From NCBI GenBank assembly GCA_904397845.1, contig CAJFOX010000037.1, positions 1 to 56,687 on the forward strand: 56,687 nt of DNA, written 5' to 3'. Below the pieces are notes generated by a model, which was not told the DNA's origin, made no database searches, and worked only from the letters and a program-made list of their open reading frames with translations. This document shows positions 40,326 through 48,562 of the stretch, piece after piece (position 1 is the first letter of the stretch; each line of letters opens with the position of its first letter). Made by a program: the position numbers and the translations under genes. The DNA comes from an uncultured Oscillospiraceae bacterium. Its GTDB lineage: Bacteria > Bacillota > Clostridia > Oscillospirales > Ruminococcaceae.

Positions 40326-40538
40326 TCACCATTGGATAACCGGTTTAAAAGTTTCTATGGACAGATAAAAATCAAATTCAGACAGGTGCAACGGATCCAA
40401 AGCAGGAAAATTCTCCGCTGTGCATATTGGAATGCCCGCAAAAAGAGGTTGCCTTTTTGGAGCCGGACAAGTTTCCGATTTCTCTTTTTTGGCCTCACCT
40501 GACTGGTCATATGCGTTCCATGCCGCTGGATACGTCAT
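40326..40538 (-). CDS. Putative 70-aa protein overlapping the nrdD 3' end
   Basis: The frame starts with ATG inside the last codons of nrdD, 32 bases before its stop, and reads through 180 bases of otherwise empty sequence to a TGA placed just before the terminator. The product includes KKEKSETCPAPKRQPLFAGI and ends AENFPALDPLHLSEFDFYLS then IETFKPVIQW. The composition looks like protein, not random frame, but no family is recognised and the RBS (CGGGTAAAG) is weak, so coupling to nrdD is assumed. It could also be a decayed gene or chance ORF. Confidence 0.4.
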   Translation of the reverse strand: MTYPAAWNAYDQSGEAKKEKSETCPAPKRQPLFAGIPICTAENFPALDPLHLSEFDFYLSIETFKPVIQW

Positions 40539-42846
40539 GCTTTACCCGGTCATGCTCTTCCGCGCGTTTGGCATTATTCCAATGATCCATGGTTCCTACC
40601 AGATAGCCGGTGATACGGCGGATGCGCTCAAACGCTTCGTTTCCGTCATTTTCATGCCGCCCACAGCCGGGACACTCATTATCAATGATGCCGGTGTAGC
40701 CGCAGCAGGGATCCCGGTCTACCGGGTGGTTGATAGAGCCGTACCCGATACCCGCCTCTTTCATGCAGCGGACGACTTTTTCAAAAGCATCCAGATTTTT
40801 TAATGGGTCGCCATCCATCTCGATATAGGAAATATGGCCGCCGTTGGTCAGGTTGTGATATGGCGCTTCCAAGCGGATTTTGTCAAAAGCGGATATATCA
40901 TAATACACCGGGATATGGAAGGAGTTGGTATAATAATCCCGATCGGTCACACCGGGGATGATCCCGTATTTCTGCTTGTCAATGCGGACAAACCGGCCGG
41001 AAAGCCCTTCAGCAGGGGTGGCAATCAGCGAATAGTTAAAGCCGGTTTTTTCACTCATTTCATCCATCCGTTTGCGCATATAGCCGATAATATCCAGCCC
41101 CAGGTTTTGCGCTTCCGGTGATTCGCCGTGATGCTTGCCAATCAGCGCCTTCAGGCATTCGGCAAGGCCGATAAAACCTACGGTGAGGGTGCCGTGTTTA
41201 AGCACTCCGCCCACCTCGTCATCCGGACCGAGCTTATCGGCATCCAGCCAAACGCCCTGGCCCATTAAGAAGGGGTAGTTGCGGACTTTTTTGGCCGCCT
41301 GGATTTTGTATCGGGCCATGAGCTGGTCACAGACCAAATCCAGCATCCGATCCAGTTGCTCAAAGAAAAAGTCCACATTGCCGTTGGCCTTAATGGCCAA
41401 GCGGGGGAGGTTGATGGAGGTGAAGCTTAAATTGCCGCGGCCACAGGTTACTTCGCGGGTCGGGTCATAATGGTTGGCCATTACGCGGGTCCGGCAGCCC
41501 ATATAGGCCACCTCTGAATTATAGTCGCCCTCTTTGTAATACTGGAGGTTAAACGGCGCGTCCAAAAACGAAAAGTTAGGGAAAAGCCGTTTGGCGGATA
41601 CCCGGCAAGCCAACTTAAACAGATCGTAGTTGGGATCCTCCGGATTGTAATTGACCCCTTCTTTGACTTTGAAAATGTGAATAGGAAAAATAGGGGTTTC
41701 ACCGTTACCCAGGCCGGCGTCCTCCGCCTTGAGGATACACTCGATTACCATACGGCCTTCGGGGGAGGTATCGGTGCCATAGTTAATGGAAGAAAACGGA
41801 ACCTGAGCGCCAGCCCGGGAATGCATGGTGTTCAGGTTGTGGACCAGCGCTTCCATGGCCTGGAAAGTAGAGCGGCGGGTCTCCTTTTTGGCATTTTTCA
41901 CAGCGAACCGCTGGATCTTTTCCACCAGCTCTTCAGGGATGTATTTGGACAGCTCCTGCGATTCATATTCATGGTATCCGTTGTCATCGGCCAGAACCGG
42001 GCACAGGCCGCTTTGCTTTTCGACCTCTTCCGCAATCTGCCTGGCAACTGCTTCGCCGTCCTCCAAGCCGCCCAACAGCTCCAGTGCCCGACCTATGTTG
42101 CGGGAATAGACCCGCCGGTAGGTTTTGCGCACGCCGGGGGCCATGCCATAGTCAAAATTCGGAATGCTCTGGCCGCCGTGCTGGTCGTTTTGGTTGGATT
42201 GGATAGCGATGCAGGCCAACGCTGAATAGCTGGCGATGTCATTGGGCTCCCGCAAAAAGCCGTGACCGGTGCAGAAGCCGCCTTTGAACAATTTGACGAT
42301 ATCGATCTGGCAACAGGTAGTGGTCAGCGTATAGAAATCCAGGTCATGGATATGGATGTCCCCCTCCGCATGGGCTTTGGAGAACACCGGATCCAGCACA
42401 TACATTTCACAAAACTGTTTGGATCCCTCGGAGCCGTATTTCAGCATGGTGCCCATAGGAGTGTCGCCGTCGATATTGGCGTTTTCCCGTTTGATATCGT
42501 TATCCGCCGCAGGTTTGAAGGTCAGATCCTCGTAAATGCGCATCAGCTTGGTGTTCATGTCGCGAACGCGGGTACGCTCTGCCCGATAGAGGATATACTC
42601 TTTGGCGGTACGGGCATGTCCGTTTTCAATCAAAACCTTTTCTACCACGTCCTGCACCTGCTCTACCGCAGGGCGGGTCTCGTGCAGTTCGTCAGTCAGG
42701 TAAGCGATGACCTTTTCGGTCAGTTCTTCAGCCATTTCCCGGTCGTTGCCGCCCAAAACCTGCGCAGCCTTATAGATGGCGTCAGTGATCTTGCTCGGGT
42801 CGAAAGGCACCTGCCGCCCGTCTCGCTTGACAATTGTTTCGATCAT
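40507..42846 (-). CDS. nrdD: Anaerobic (class III) ribonucleoside-triphosphate reductase
   Basis: Reduces ribonucleoside triphosphates to deoxy forms under anaerobic conditions. The 779-residue product has an N-terminal ATP-cone (about 1-90; VKRDGRQVPFDPSKITDAIY), the catalytic barrel with GDIHIHDLDFYTLT, and a C-terminal zinc site (CCGYTG, ECPGCGRHE) and glycyl radical motif RITGYLVGT near residue 745. ATG at 42846 follows GAGAGGAAG; the longer frame to 42945 lacks an RBS. An NrdR box and a possible promoter lie 100-150 bases upstream. A small ORF overlaps its end and nrdG follows. Confidence 0.97.
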   Translation of the reverse strand: MIETIVKRDGRQVPFDPSKITDAIYKAAQVLGGNDREMAEELTEKVIAYLTDELHETRPAVEQVQDVVEKVLIENGHARTAKEYILYRAERTRVRDMNTKLMRIYEDLTFKPAADNDIKRENANIDGDTPMGTMLKYGSEGSKQFCEMYVLDPVFSKAHAEGDIHIHDLDFYTLTTTCCQIDIVKLFKGGFCTGHGFLREPNDIASYSALACIAIQSNQNDQHGGQSIPNFDYGMAPGVRKTYRRVYSRNIGRALELLGGLEDGEAVARQIAEEVEKQSGLCPVLADDNGYHEYESQELSKYIPEELVEKIQRFAVKNAKKETRRSTFQAMEALVHNLNTMHSRAGAQVPFSSINYGTDTSPEGRMVIECILKAEDAGLGNGETPIFPIHIFKVKEGVNYNPEDPNYDLFKLACRVSAKRLFPNFSFLDAPFNLQYYKEGDYNSEVAYMGCRTRVMANHYDPTREVTCGRGNLSFTSINLPRLAIKANGNVDFFFEQLDRMLDLVCDQLMARYKIQAAKKVRNYPFLMGQGVWLDADKLGPDDEVGGVLKHGTLTVGFIGLAECLKALIGKHHGESPEAQNLGLDIIGYMRKRMDEMSEKTGFNYSLIATPAEGLSGRFVRIDKQKYGIIPGVTDRDYYTNSFHIPVYYDISAFDKIRLEAPYHNLTNGGHISYIEMDGDPLKNLDAFEKVVRCMKEAGIGYGSINHPVDRDPCCGYTGIIDNECPGCGRHENDGNEAFERIRRITGYLVGTMDHWNNAKRAEEHDRVKHDVSSGMERI

Positions 42847-42945
42847 GTTACAACTTCCTCTCCGTATGGTTCCAAAAACAGCGTTTTCAACAAAGGTGCA
42901 AGAGGACGCTACAGCGCAGGGCTCCCGGCTGAAAAATATCCTCAC

Positions 42946-42973
42946 AGTATACTATTCATGTGGTTATACACAA
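42946..42973 (-). promoter_or_regulatory. Possible nrdD promoter
   Basis: On the minus strand TTGTGT (42973-42968) and TATACT (42951-42946) are 16 bases apart, immediately downstream of the NrdR box. Confidence 0.5.
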
Positions 42974-42980
42974 ACAATCA

Positions 42981-42996
42981 CCACAATATATTGTGG
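42981..42996. promoter_or_regulatory. NrdR box upstream of nrdD
   Basis: CCACAATATATTGTGG is a perfect 16-base palindrome matching the NrdR box core ACAATATATTGT. NrdR is the ATP-cone regulator of ribonucleotide reductase operons. A weaker partner ACAGTTTTTATTGTAT lies at 43004-43019, which would fit the paired boxes usual for NrdR. Confidence 0.85.
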
Positions 42997-43122
42997 TTTG
43001 CGAACAGTTTTTATTGTATAGCGGGATAGAAGAAAAGTCAATAGAAGAAGCAAGATTTTACTCGTTTTCGAAAATCTTTGACGTTCTGCACAATTTTGCC
43101 GTAATCGGAAAAAAGGATCTGT

Positions 43123-43767
43123 TTACAGCAGGGCCAGAAGTCCCATCCCCAGAAGGATACCGCCGCCCAGCCAGGACAGATCAAAATTGGCCCGTTTTGC
43201 CGCCTTTCTTCCGGCAAAGCAGCCGGCCAGGATACAAATCAGGTTCATTCCCGCGGAACAGAAAAAAACGGACCATGGGGAAAGGCCGGAAAATCCACCA
43301 CCCAGCCCCGCGGCCAGCCCGTCGCTGGACAAAGCGAGAGCCAGCGCGATGGATTCGGCTGCCGACAGGACACTGGAACGATCGGTATCGGCCTCGGCGG
43401 GATCCGCCCAGACCCGCAGCAGAAAGCGCATCCGCAAAAAGGAGAAGGAAAGTTCCTTTCCCGGCTGTGGCAGCCGGCGCACCAAACGCTTTACAACGCT
43501 GTCAAACAGCTTGAAAAGCCCCAGCCCGCACAACAGCGCGCAGGAAAGGCAGGATGTCAGATGGTCGGGCAGATAAGGTGCCAGCCATCCCGCCGCCAGG
43601 ATAGACAGAGCTAGCGCAGAAGAGCAGACCAGCGACAGAACCAGCGCCGAAGGGGCGGGAATCCGGATTTGATCAATGCCAAAGCCGAAAGCCGCCGCAA
43701 AAGTATCGACGCAGACTGCGGCACAGAGAAAAAAGATGTGAAAAAAAGAAATCCAGAACGGGTTCAT
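43123..43767 (-). CDS. ytaF: YtaF-like sporulation membrane protein (MntP superfamily)
   Basis: A 214-residue integral membrane protein with six hydrophobic helices arranged as two repeats. It has FFLCAAVCVDTFAAAFGFGI in the first helix and ESIALALALSSDGLAAGLGG in the second repeat, the paired D-containing motif shared by manganese exporter MntP and the sporulation protein YtaF. The central loop is Arg-rich (VKRLVRRLPQPGKE). The ATG at 43767 follows GGAGGC; an earlier ATG at 43782 lacks a good RBS. It is a single-gene unit divergent from the Gfo/Idh gene. Whether it moves Mn2+ or acts only in sporulation cannot be told. Confidence 0.82.
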   Translation of the reverse strand: MNPFWISFFHIFFLCAAVCVDTFAAAFGFGIDQIRIPAPSALVLSLVCSSALALSILAAGWLAPYLPDHLTSCLSCALLCGLGLFKLFDSVVKRLVRRLPQPGKELSFSFLRMRFLLRVWADPAEADTDRSSVLSAAESIALALALSSDGLAAGLGGGFSGLSPWSVFFCSAGMNLICILAGCFAGRKAAKRANFDLSWLGGGILLGMGLLALL

Positions 43768-43954
43768 TGCAATTGCCTCCATCCTGCAAGCGTCGGGCGC
43801 CGTAGCCGTACGGGGAGCGTCCGGCGCCTCTTTGCCCATTCTATGCCGCAGTAGGAAGAAGGGTTCCGGAGCGCTCTTGCCAAGAAAAAGAAAATGGAGT
43901 AATCTAACGATAGAGTCCGCCTTGGTCGGATAGGATGTAGAGAGGAGAATCATT

Positions 43955-44923
43955 ATGGGAGTGTTTCGGTTTGGAATTATGGGCGCTGCCAAAATCGGCG
44001 CAAAATTCTGTGACGCAGTCGGCCGTCTGCCCCAGGCGCAGGTGGCGGCGGTAGCCAGCAAGAGTCAGGAACGAGCAGACGCGTTTGCCAAGGCCAATGG
44101 GGTGCCGGCGGCTTATGGCGACTACCGCCGAATGCTGGAACGCCCGGATATCGACGGGGTATATATTGACACGACCAATAACTTCCACTATGAAAATATG
44201 CTGCTGTGTCTGGAATACGGCAAGCCGTTTTTGTGCGAAAAAGCGTTTACCATCACGAAAGCGCAGGCACAGGAGGTGTTTTCCAAAGCGGAAAAGCAGG
44301 GGCTTTTTTCCATGGAAGCCATGTGGAGCCGTTTTACCCCTGCAGTGCAGAAAGCCAAGGCGTGGATTGACGGCGGCAGAATTGGACAGATTGACCTGGC
44401 CAGTTATCATTTCTGCTTTGTGTCCGGCTCCGACGCTGCCCACCGGCTCAATGCGCCGGAGCTGGGCGGCGGCGCCAACCGGGATATTGGGGTTTACGCG
44501 TTTGAGATCCTGTCTTATCTGATCAACCAGCCGCTGCTGGAGGCTAAGACCATGGTCAACCGGTTTCCCTATGGCTCCGATTGTACCGACGGGATGCTTT
44601 TGCGCTTTGAGCATGCGATTGCCACAACGCAGGTGAGTTTTCGGGCCATTGCGCCGGAGACCGCGTGGTTTTGCGGCGACCGGGGCAGCATCCAGCTTTT
44701 GGGCGGGCACAAAGGCGGCGGCGCGGTGCTGTATGGGCCGGACCGGCAGGAAATCGAGCGGTTTATTCCGCCGGAGGAAAACGGGTTTGTCTATGAGATC
44801 GAGGATTTTATCCGAGGCGTGCGGGAAGGACGGCTGGAAAGCGATGTCATTCCCCATCGGGACACGCTTTTGTGCATGGAGCTGTTTGATTTGTGTGACC
44901 GGGAAAATCCGCAGGAGAAGTAA
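43955..44923 (+). CDS. Gfo/Idh/MocA family oxidoreductase
   Basis: NAD(P)-dependent dehydrogenase acting on sugars, inositols or related polyols. The 322-residue product has an N-terminal Rossmann domain (FGIMGAAKIGAKFCDAVGRL; GxxGxxG in the variant G-AAKIG form), the family's EKAFTITKAQAQEVF with its active-site lysine, and a C-terminal alpha/beta substrate domain (GGGANRDIGVYAFEILSYLI). The substrate is unknown. RBS AGAGGAGA precedes the ATG. It runs three bases ahead of a hypothetical gene with which it must be co-transcribed. Confidence 0.9.
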   Translation: MGVFRFGIMGAAKIGAKFCDAVGRLPQAQVAAVASKSQERADAFAKANGVPAAYGDYRRMLERPDIDGVYIDTTNNFHYENMLLCLEYGKPFLCEKAFTITKAQAQEVFSKAEKQGLFSMEAMWSRFTPAVQKAKAWIDGGRIGQIDLASYHFCFVSGSDAAHRLNAPELGGGANRDIGVYAFEILSYLINQPLLEAKTMVNRFPYGSDCTDGMLLRFEHAIATTQVSFRAIAPETAWFCGDRGSIQLLGGHKGGGAVLYGPDRQEIERFIPPEENGFVYEIEDFIRGVREGRLESDVIPHRDTLLCMELFDLCDRENPQEK

Positions 44924-44926
44924 AAA

Positions 44927-45457
44927 ATGCCGCAAGTGGAATTGACAAGAGGAGAATATGGGCTGGAGGGGGAAATCCGCCTGCCGGCCTGGGAACACTG
45001 GCAAATACAAGAGCAGGCGCAGCCCATCCGGGTGGATTTCGGCGGCGACCGGGTCGAGGAAGGGCAGGAGCTGACGGAAAGCTACCGCACGGCGCTGGCT
45101 TACCTGTTTGCTGGGCAGGAGCAGATCCAAAATGCCATTTTGAGGGGGATTTTGGAGCATCTGGCACAACAGCGGGACGACCTTTTGAGCGACGCAATGG
45201 AGAAGGATTTTTTCCTGTCCGGAATGCCTTATGTCCAGGAGCCGGCAGACCTGTTAGGAGAACTGCAGCTGGAGGAAATCCATGTGCTGCCGGTGGAAAG
45301 GGACTGCCTTTGCTATATGGGTTATGCCTTTGGCTGCCGCTGGGATGAGGACGGAATCGGCGTTATGACCTGCGGCAGCAGGGTGGTGGAGGTAGGCGGC
45401 CGGGATACGGCGCTGCTTTGCTGGCTGGCAGAAGACGACCTAAGACATTTTCATTGA
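44927..45457 (+). CDS. Hypothetical protein, possible DUF6985-type domain
   Basis: A 176-residue soluble acidic protein. The N-terminal part (TRGEYGLEGEIRLPAWEHWQ) and the C-terminal half (DCLCYMGYAFGCRWDEDGIG, MTCGSRVVEVGGRDTAL) resemble the DUF6985 type, where a GxxGxxWDxExG stretch ends in a conserved strand; this assignment is tentative. It begins four bases after the Gfo/Idh stop codon, with AGGAG inside the end of that gene. No catalytic motif is seen. The gene's last bases overlap the promoter of the M24 peptidase gene. Confidence 0.65.
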   Translation: MPQVELTRGEYGLEGEIRLPAWEHWQIQEQAQPIRVDFGGDRVEEGQELTESYRTALAYLFAGQEQIQNAILRGILEHLAQQRDDLLSDAMEKDFFLSGMPYVQEPADLLGELQLEEIHVLPVERDCLCYMGYAFGCRWDEDGIGVMTCGSRVVEVGGRDTALLCWLAEDDLRHFH

Positions 45458-45482
45458 CTTTTGACATTGCTGATTCTATAAT
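45454..45482 (+). promoter_or_regulatory. Promoter of the M24 peptidase gene
   Basis: TTGACT (45454-45459) and TATAAT (45477-45482) are 17 bases apart, at the end of the preceding gene. Confidence 0.82.
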
Positions 45483-45558
45483 GAAAGAGCAGAAAAGAGG
45501 CTTTTTTCGGCTTTTTTTGAGAGCCGGAAGCAAGGTTAAAATGTGAGGAGAGAGCAGA

Positions 45559-46641
45559 ATGAGCCAGTTGAATCGTACCCGCGTTAACAATGTGCTGAAA
45601 AGAATGGCAGAGGCAGGCGTTGAGCAGATGATCGTCACCTCCCCCATCTCCATCTTTTATCTGACCGGCGAGATGGTCCACCCCGGAGAGCGCTGTTTGG
45701 CGCTGTACTTAAACACCGATGGAAATGTAACGCTGGTGGTCAACCAGTTGCACAACTATATCAAGCTTGATGGGGTCAAAGTGGTCTTTTTCCACGACAC
45801 CGAGGATCCGGTGGCCATTCTGGCCAAAGAGGTCAAACCCGGCAAACTGGGTGTGGATAAGGAATGGCCGGCCCGCTTCCTCATCCATATGATGGAGCTG
45901 CGGCCCGACGCGCCTGTGATGAACGGCTCGATTTTCGTGGATATGACCCGCATGGTCAAGGACGCTGAAGAGCAGGAAAAATTGCGCAGATCCTCTGCGA
46001 TGAACGACCGGGTGGTGGCCAAATCCATTGAGGCGATCCAGGAAGGGTTGTCAGAAGTGGATCTGGCTGAGAAGGTCAATGAATTTTTCGCGGCGGAGGG
46101 CGCCGCAGTCAAAAGCCTATGCATCGTGGCTTACGGCAAATACTGCGCCATCCCGCACCACGGTCCGTCTAAGGAAGTGTTCCTGCAGCCTGGCGACAAT
46201 GTGCTGTTTGATATCGGCAAAAACCTGGACGGCTATTACAGCGATATGACTCGTACTGTCTGCTACAAATCGGCTACAGATTTACAGCGCAAGATCTATG
46301 ATCTGGTGCTGGAGGCCAACATGGCGGCCATTGCGGCGGTGAAGCCCGGCGTGCGGGCCTGTGACGTGGATGCGGCAGCGCGCAATGTGATTGCCAAAGC
46401 GGGATACGGCGAGTATTTTACCCACCGTACCGGCCATAATATCGGCATTGAGGTTCATGAATGGCCGGACATCAGTTCCACCAATGAAATGCCATTGGTT
46501 CCCGGTATGTGCTTCTCCATCGAACCCGGCATTTATCTGCCTGATTCAGTGGGCGTGCGGATTGAGGATCTGGTGATCGTAACGGAGAACGGCTGTGAAG
46601 TGCTCAACCATTATACAAAAGATTTTCAGATTGTCGGTTAA
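45559..46641 (+). CDS. M24 family Xaa-Pro aminopeptidase
   Basis: Metallo-aminopeptidase that cleaves N-terminal residues before proline. The 360 residues have the creatinase-like N-terminal domain (about 1-130) and the pita-bread catalytic domain with metal ligands in NVLFDIGKNLDGYYSDMTRT (both aspartates), GHNIGIEVHEWPDI (histidine), MCFSIEPGIYLP and VRIEDLVIV (glutamates). All five ligands are intact. RBS GAGGAGAG precedes the ATG by nine bases. It stands alone with its own promoter and a hairpin terminator at 46759. Confidence 0.95.
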   Translation: MSQLNRTRVNNVLKRMAEAGVEQMIVTSPISIFYLTGEMVHPGERCLALYLNTDGNVTLVVNQLHNYIKLDGVKVVFFHDTEDPVAILAKEVKPGKLGVDKEWPARFLIHMMELRPDAPVMNGSIFVDMTRMVKDAEEQEKLRRSSAMNDRVVAKSIEAIQEGLSEVDLAEKVNEFFAAEGAAVKSLCIVAYGKYCAIPHHGPSKEVFLQPGDNVLFDIGKNLDGYYSDMTRTVCYKSATDLQRKIYDLVLEANMAAIAAVKPGVRACDVDAAARNVIAKAGYGEYFTHRTGHNIGIEVHEWPDISSTNEMPLVPGMCFSIEPGIYLPDSVGVRIEDLVIVTENGCEVLNHYTKDFQIVG

Positions 46642-46758
46642 TCACTGTAGGAACAAAATGATGTTTGTGGGTTTGAGGCTGTGCGCGAGTTCGCAAGGGA
46701 TCCCGGTGCATCATCCCCGTTCTTTGAGCGTAAAATCCGTTTACAGCAATGAATATGT
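46642..46758 (+). other. Spacer after the M24 gene
   Basis: No gene is supported in the roughly 310 bases between the M24 peptidase and the next CDS. Apart from the terminator (46759-46797) and promoter (46898-46927) described separately, nothing recognisable was found. Confidence 0.5.
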
Positions 46759-46797
46759 GCCCGCAGGAGCTGCTTTTGCTCCTGCGGGCGTTGTTGT
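46759..46797 (+). terminator. Terminator of the M24 peptidase gene
   Basis: GCCCGCAGGAGC (46759-46770) pairs with GCTCCTGCGGGC (46778-46789), followed by GTTGTTGTTTT. Confidence 0.88.
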
Positions 46798-46897
46798 TTT
46801 ATTAAAAAGGAAATGGCGGCATGCGGAAGAGGGCATAGGCTTGGAAAAGGCTGTTTTCATCCGGCCGCGATTTTTCGCTGTTTTGCTGCCGGGCCGC

Positions 46898-46927
46898 TTT
46901 ACAATCGTCTTGCCGGTGTATTATACT
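46898..46927 (+). promoter_or_regulatory. Promoter of the YfjL-like membrane protein gene
   Basis: TTTACA (46898-46903) and TATACT (46922-46927) are 18 bases apart, about 25 bases before the ATG. Confidence 0.6.
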
Positions 46928-46950
46928 AAAAAGGAAGGGACGGATGTTAG

Positions 46951-47739
46951 ATGGAGCAGGATACGGTAAAAGTGGTAAAGCGCACAACCGGACTGGTGTT
47001 GATTTTGGCAGTTGTAGCGGGCCTTATCGGTATCCTGCTGTGGTTTTTCGGCAGCCCATGGGGAGCGTCTGGTGCACAGAAAGCGGTCCAGGCATATGTG
47101 GCACAGACCTATCCAGATCAGGGCCTGGAGGTGGAAAAGGCGGAGTACAGGCTTTCTACCCGCGGTTATCAGGCGCGGGTAGAAGATAAAGAAAAAGAAG
47201 ATGTATTTTTTACCGTCTCGGTAAAAGACGGGCAGATTTTGTCGGATAGCTATGAAACGGATGTGATCGAAAAGGGGAACACGGTCCGGCGGCTGGAAGA
47301 AGCCTATACCGCGCTTGTACAGGAAAAGCTGGAAGAAGCAGAGCTGTCTGTTGCTGTGCGGCCATCCGTCCGTCTAGACAGTGCAAGTTTGGAAAAGGTG
47401 CAATTGGGAATGGCGTTTTCCTTAGAAGACACACTGCAATACAGCCTGATGCTGGAGGGCGCCGCTGACGAGCCGACGCTGGACACGGCGGCCCAGCTGC
47501 TGGGGGAGGTTTACAGCCAGATGGATGCGAAAGGATACGGATTCTCCTCCTATGGCGTGCAGCTGGAGAAGGATGGCGCAGCTATCGTGGTCGCACAGGT
47601 CGCGCCGGCTCAGATTAAGGGAGGCAATCTGGCGCGGATTTTACAACTGGCGCTGGAGGGAGACGTGGAAAGCGGCGTGTATATTTCGATCCGGGAGCCG
47701 GAAGATGGATTTGGCGAAGAATCTGAAGCCGAATCTTAA
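46951..47739 (+). CDS. Membrane-anchored protein, YfjL-like N-terminal domain
   Basis: A 262-residue protein with one N-terminal helix (GLVLILAVVAGLIGILLWFF) and an extracellular part. GAQKAVQAYVAQTYPDQGLE followed by VFFTVSVKDGQILSDSYETD resembles the N-terminal domain of Bacillus YfjL-type proteins, where a small helix packs against a strand pair; the match is suggestive only. The rest (about 120-245) is a mixed alpha/beta region with no recognised family. The acidic tail (EDGFGEESEAES) is unusual. No clear RBS beyond GGATG-type weak sites is seen. A small two-helix membrane protein follows. Confidence 0.6.
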   Translation: MEQDTVKVVKRTTGLVLILAVVAGLIGILLWFFGSPWGASGAQKAVQAYVAQTYPDQGLEVEKAEYRLSTRGYQARVEDKEKEDVFFTVSVKDGQILSDSYETDVIEKGNTVRRLEEAYTALVQEKLEEAELSVAVRPSVRLDSASLEKVQLGMAFSLEDTLQYSLMLEGAADEPTLDTAAQLLGEVYSQMDAKGYGFSSYGVQLEKDGAAIVVAQVAPAQIKGGNLARILQLALEGDVESGVYISIREPEDGFGEESEAES

Positions 47740-47814
47740 ACAAAGAAGGATGAAAAAGAGAACGAGATTCTGAAACGCGGATGGTCCAGAATTTTCGGGG
47801 AGGGTAGAAAGAAT

Positions 47815-48006
47815 TTGAAATTTTTATTTTCGTTTTCGCTGTTTGCTTTGATTTGGAGCGCCTACTATTTGGCCAAGCGTAAAACGGGAGGGATTTTAAC
47901 CATAACGGATCTGCTCGTGTGTGGAACAGTGGTTTTCCTCTGTCTCATAACCATTGCATGCTACCTGTATCGCAAGTATAAAAACCAAAAGCAAAAGGAA
48001 AGTTAA
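47815..48006 (+). CDS. 63-aa two-helix membrane protein
   Basis: Starts with TTG about ten bases after GGGGAGGG. The product has two hydrophobic helices (KFLFSFSLFALIWSAYYLAK and TDLLVCGTVVFLCLITIACY) and a lysine-rich C-terminal end (KYKNQKQKES). No known family. Located 75 bases after the YfjL-like gene on the same strand and followed by a terminator, so the two probably share a transcript. Confidence 0.6.
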   Translation: MKFLFSFSLFALIWSAYYLAKRKTGGILTITDLLVCGTVVFLCLITIACYLYRKYKNQKQKES

Positions 48007-48027
48007 CCACATTTTGAAAAATCAGAT

Positions 48028-48053
48028 AGCCGCTTTTTATAAGCGGCTTTTTT
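48028..48053 (+). terminator. Terminator after the two membrane protein genes
   Basis: AGCCGCTT (48028-48035) pairs with AAGCGGCT (48041-48048) around TTTAT, followed by TTTTTT. Confidence 0.85.
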
Positions 48054-48129
48054 GATTGGGGGAAAATTTTGGCCAATCCCTTGAAAGATCGAGGGGCTCA
48101 TCTTTTTATTTTACTTATGAATAAAAGGC

Positions 48130-48158
48130 TTGACAAATAATGACTACAAGTGTAGACT
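48130..48158 (+). promoter_or_regulatory. Promoter of the BlaI/BlaR1-like operon
   Basis: TTGACA (48130-48135) and TAGACT (48153-48158) are 17 bases apart. The -10 and part of the spacer lie within the first BlaI-type operator. Confidence 0.82.
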
Positions 48159-48180
48159 AAAATCAAACTACAAATGTAGT
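48143..48180. promoter_or_regulatory. Two BlaI-type operators
   Basis: CTACAAGTGTAG (48144-48155) and ACTACAAATGTAGT (48167-48180) are two inverted repeats of the TACA-nn-TGTA type bound by BlaI/MecI repressors. The first overlaps the -10 region and the second sits about at the transcription start, so bound repressor would block its own operon. Confidence 0.85.
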
Positions 48181-48196
48181 CACAAGGAGGGACGGG

Positions 48197-48562
48197 ATGA
48201 AACAGACAAAAATATCCGACGCTGAATTGGTGCTGATGGAGCACATTTGGGAGAAAGAGGGGATCCGGGCGGCACAGCTAGTCCAGTTGGAGAAAGAGGA
48301 GATGGGCTGGAGCCGGAACACCACCTATACGCTACTGACCCGCATGGTAGAAAAAGGGATCATCCGGAGGGAGGATCCAGGGTTTTGCTGCATGGCGCTG
48401 GTCAGCAAAGAACAGGTGCGCGCAGGCCACACCCGTACGTTGATTGATAAGTTATACGAAGGATCCAGGCAGATGTTTTTGGCGTCGTTTTTAAAAAGCG
48501 AGAAAATTTCTGCAGAGGAGCTGGAAGAAATTCGCCGCATGATCGAGGAGGAAGAAAAATGA
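48197..48562 (+). CDS. BlaI/MecI/CopY-family transcriptional repressor
   Basis: The 121-residue product has the family's winged-helix start (DAELVLMEHIWEKEGIRAAQ), the recognition helix in WSRNTTYTLLTRMVEKGIIR, and a short dimerisation tail. In MecI and BlaI the repressor is cleaved after signal transduction by the paired M56 protease. Operators with TACA/TGTA symmetry lie just upstream. RBS AAGGAGGGA precedes the ATG. Its stop overlaps the start of the M56 gene by four bases. Confidence 0.93.
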   Translation: MKQTKISDAELVLMEHIWEKEGIRAAQLVQLEKEEMGWSRNTTYTLLTRMVEKGIIRREDPGFCCMALVSKEQVRAGHTRTLIDKLYEGSRQMFLASFLKSEKISAEELEEIRRMIEEEEK

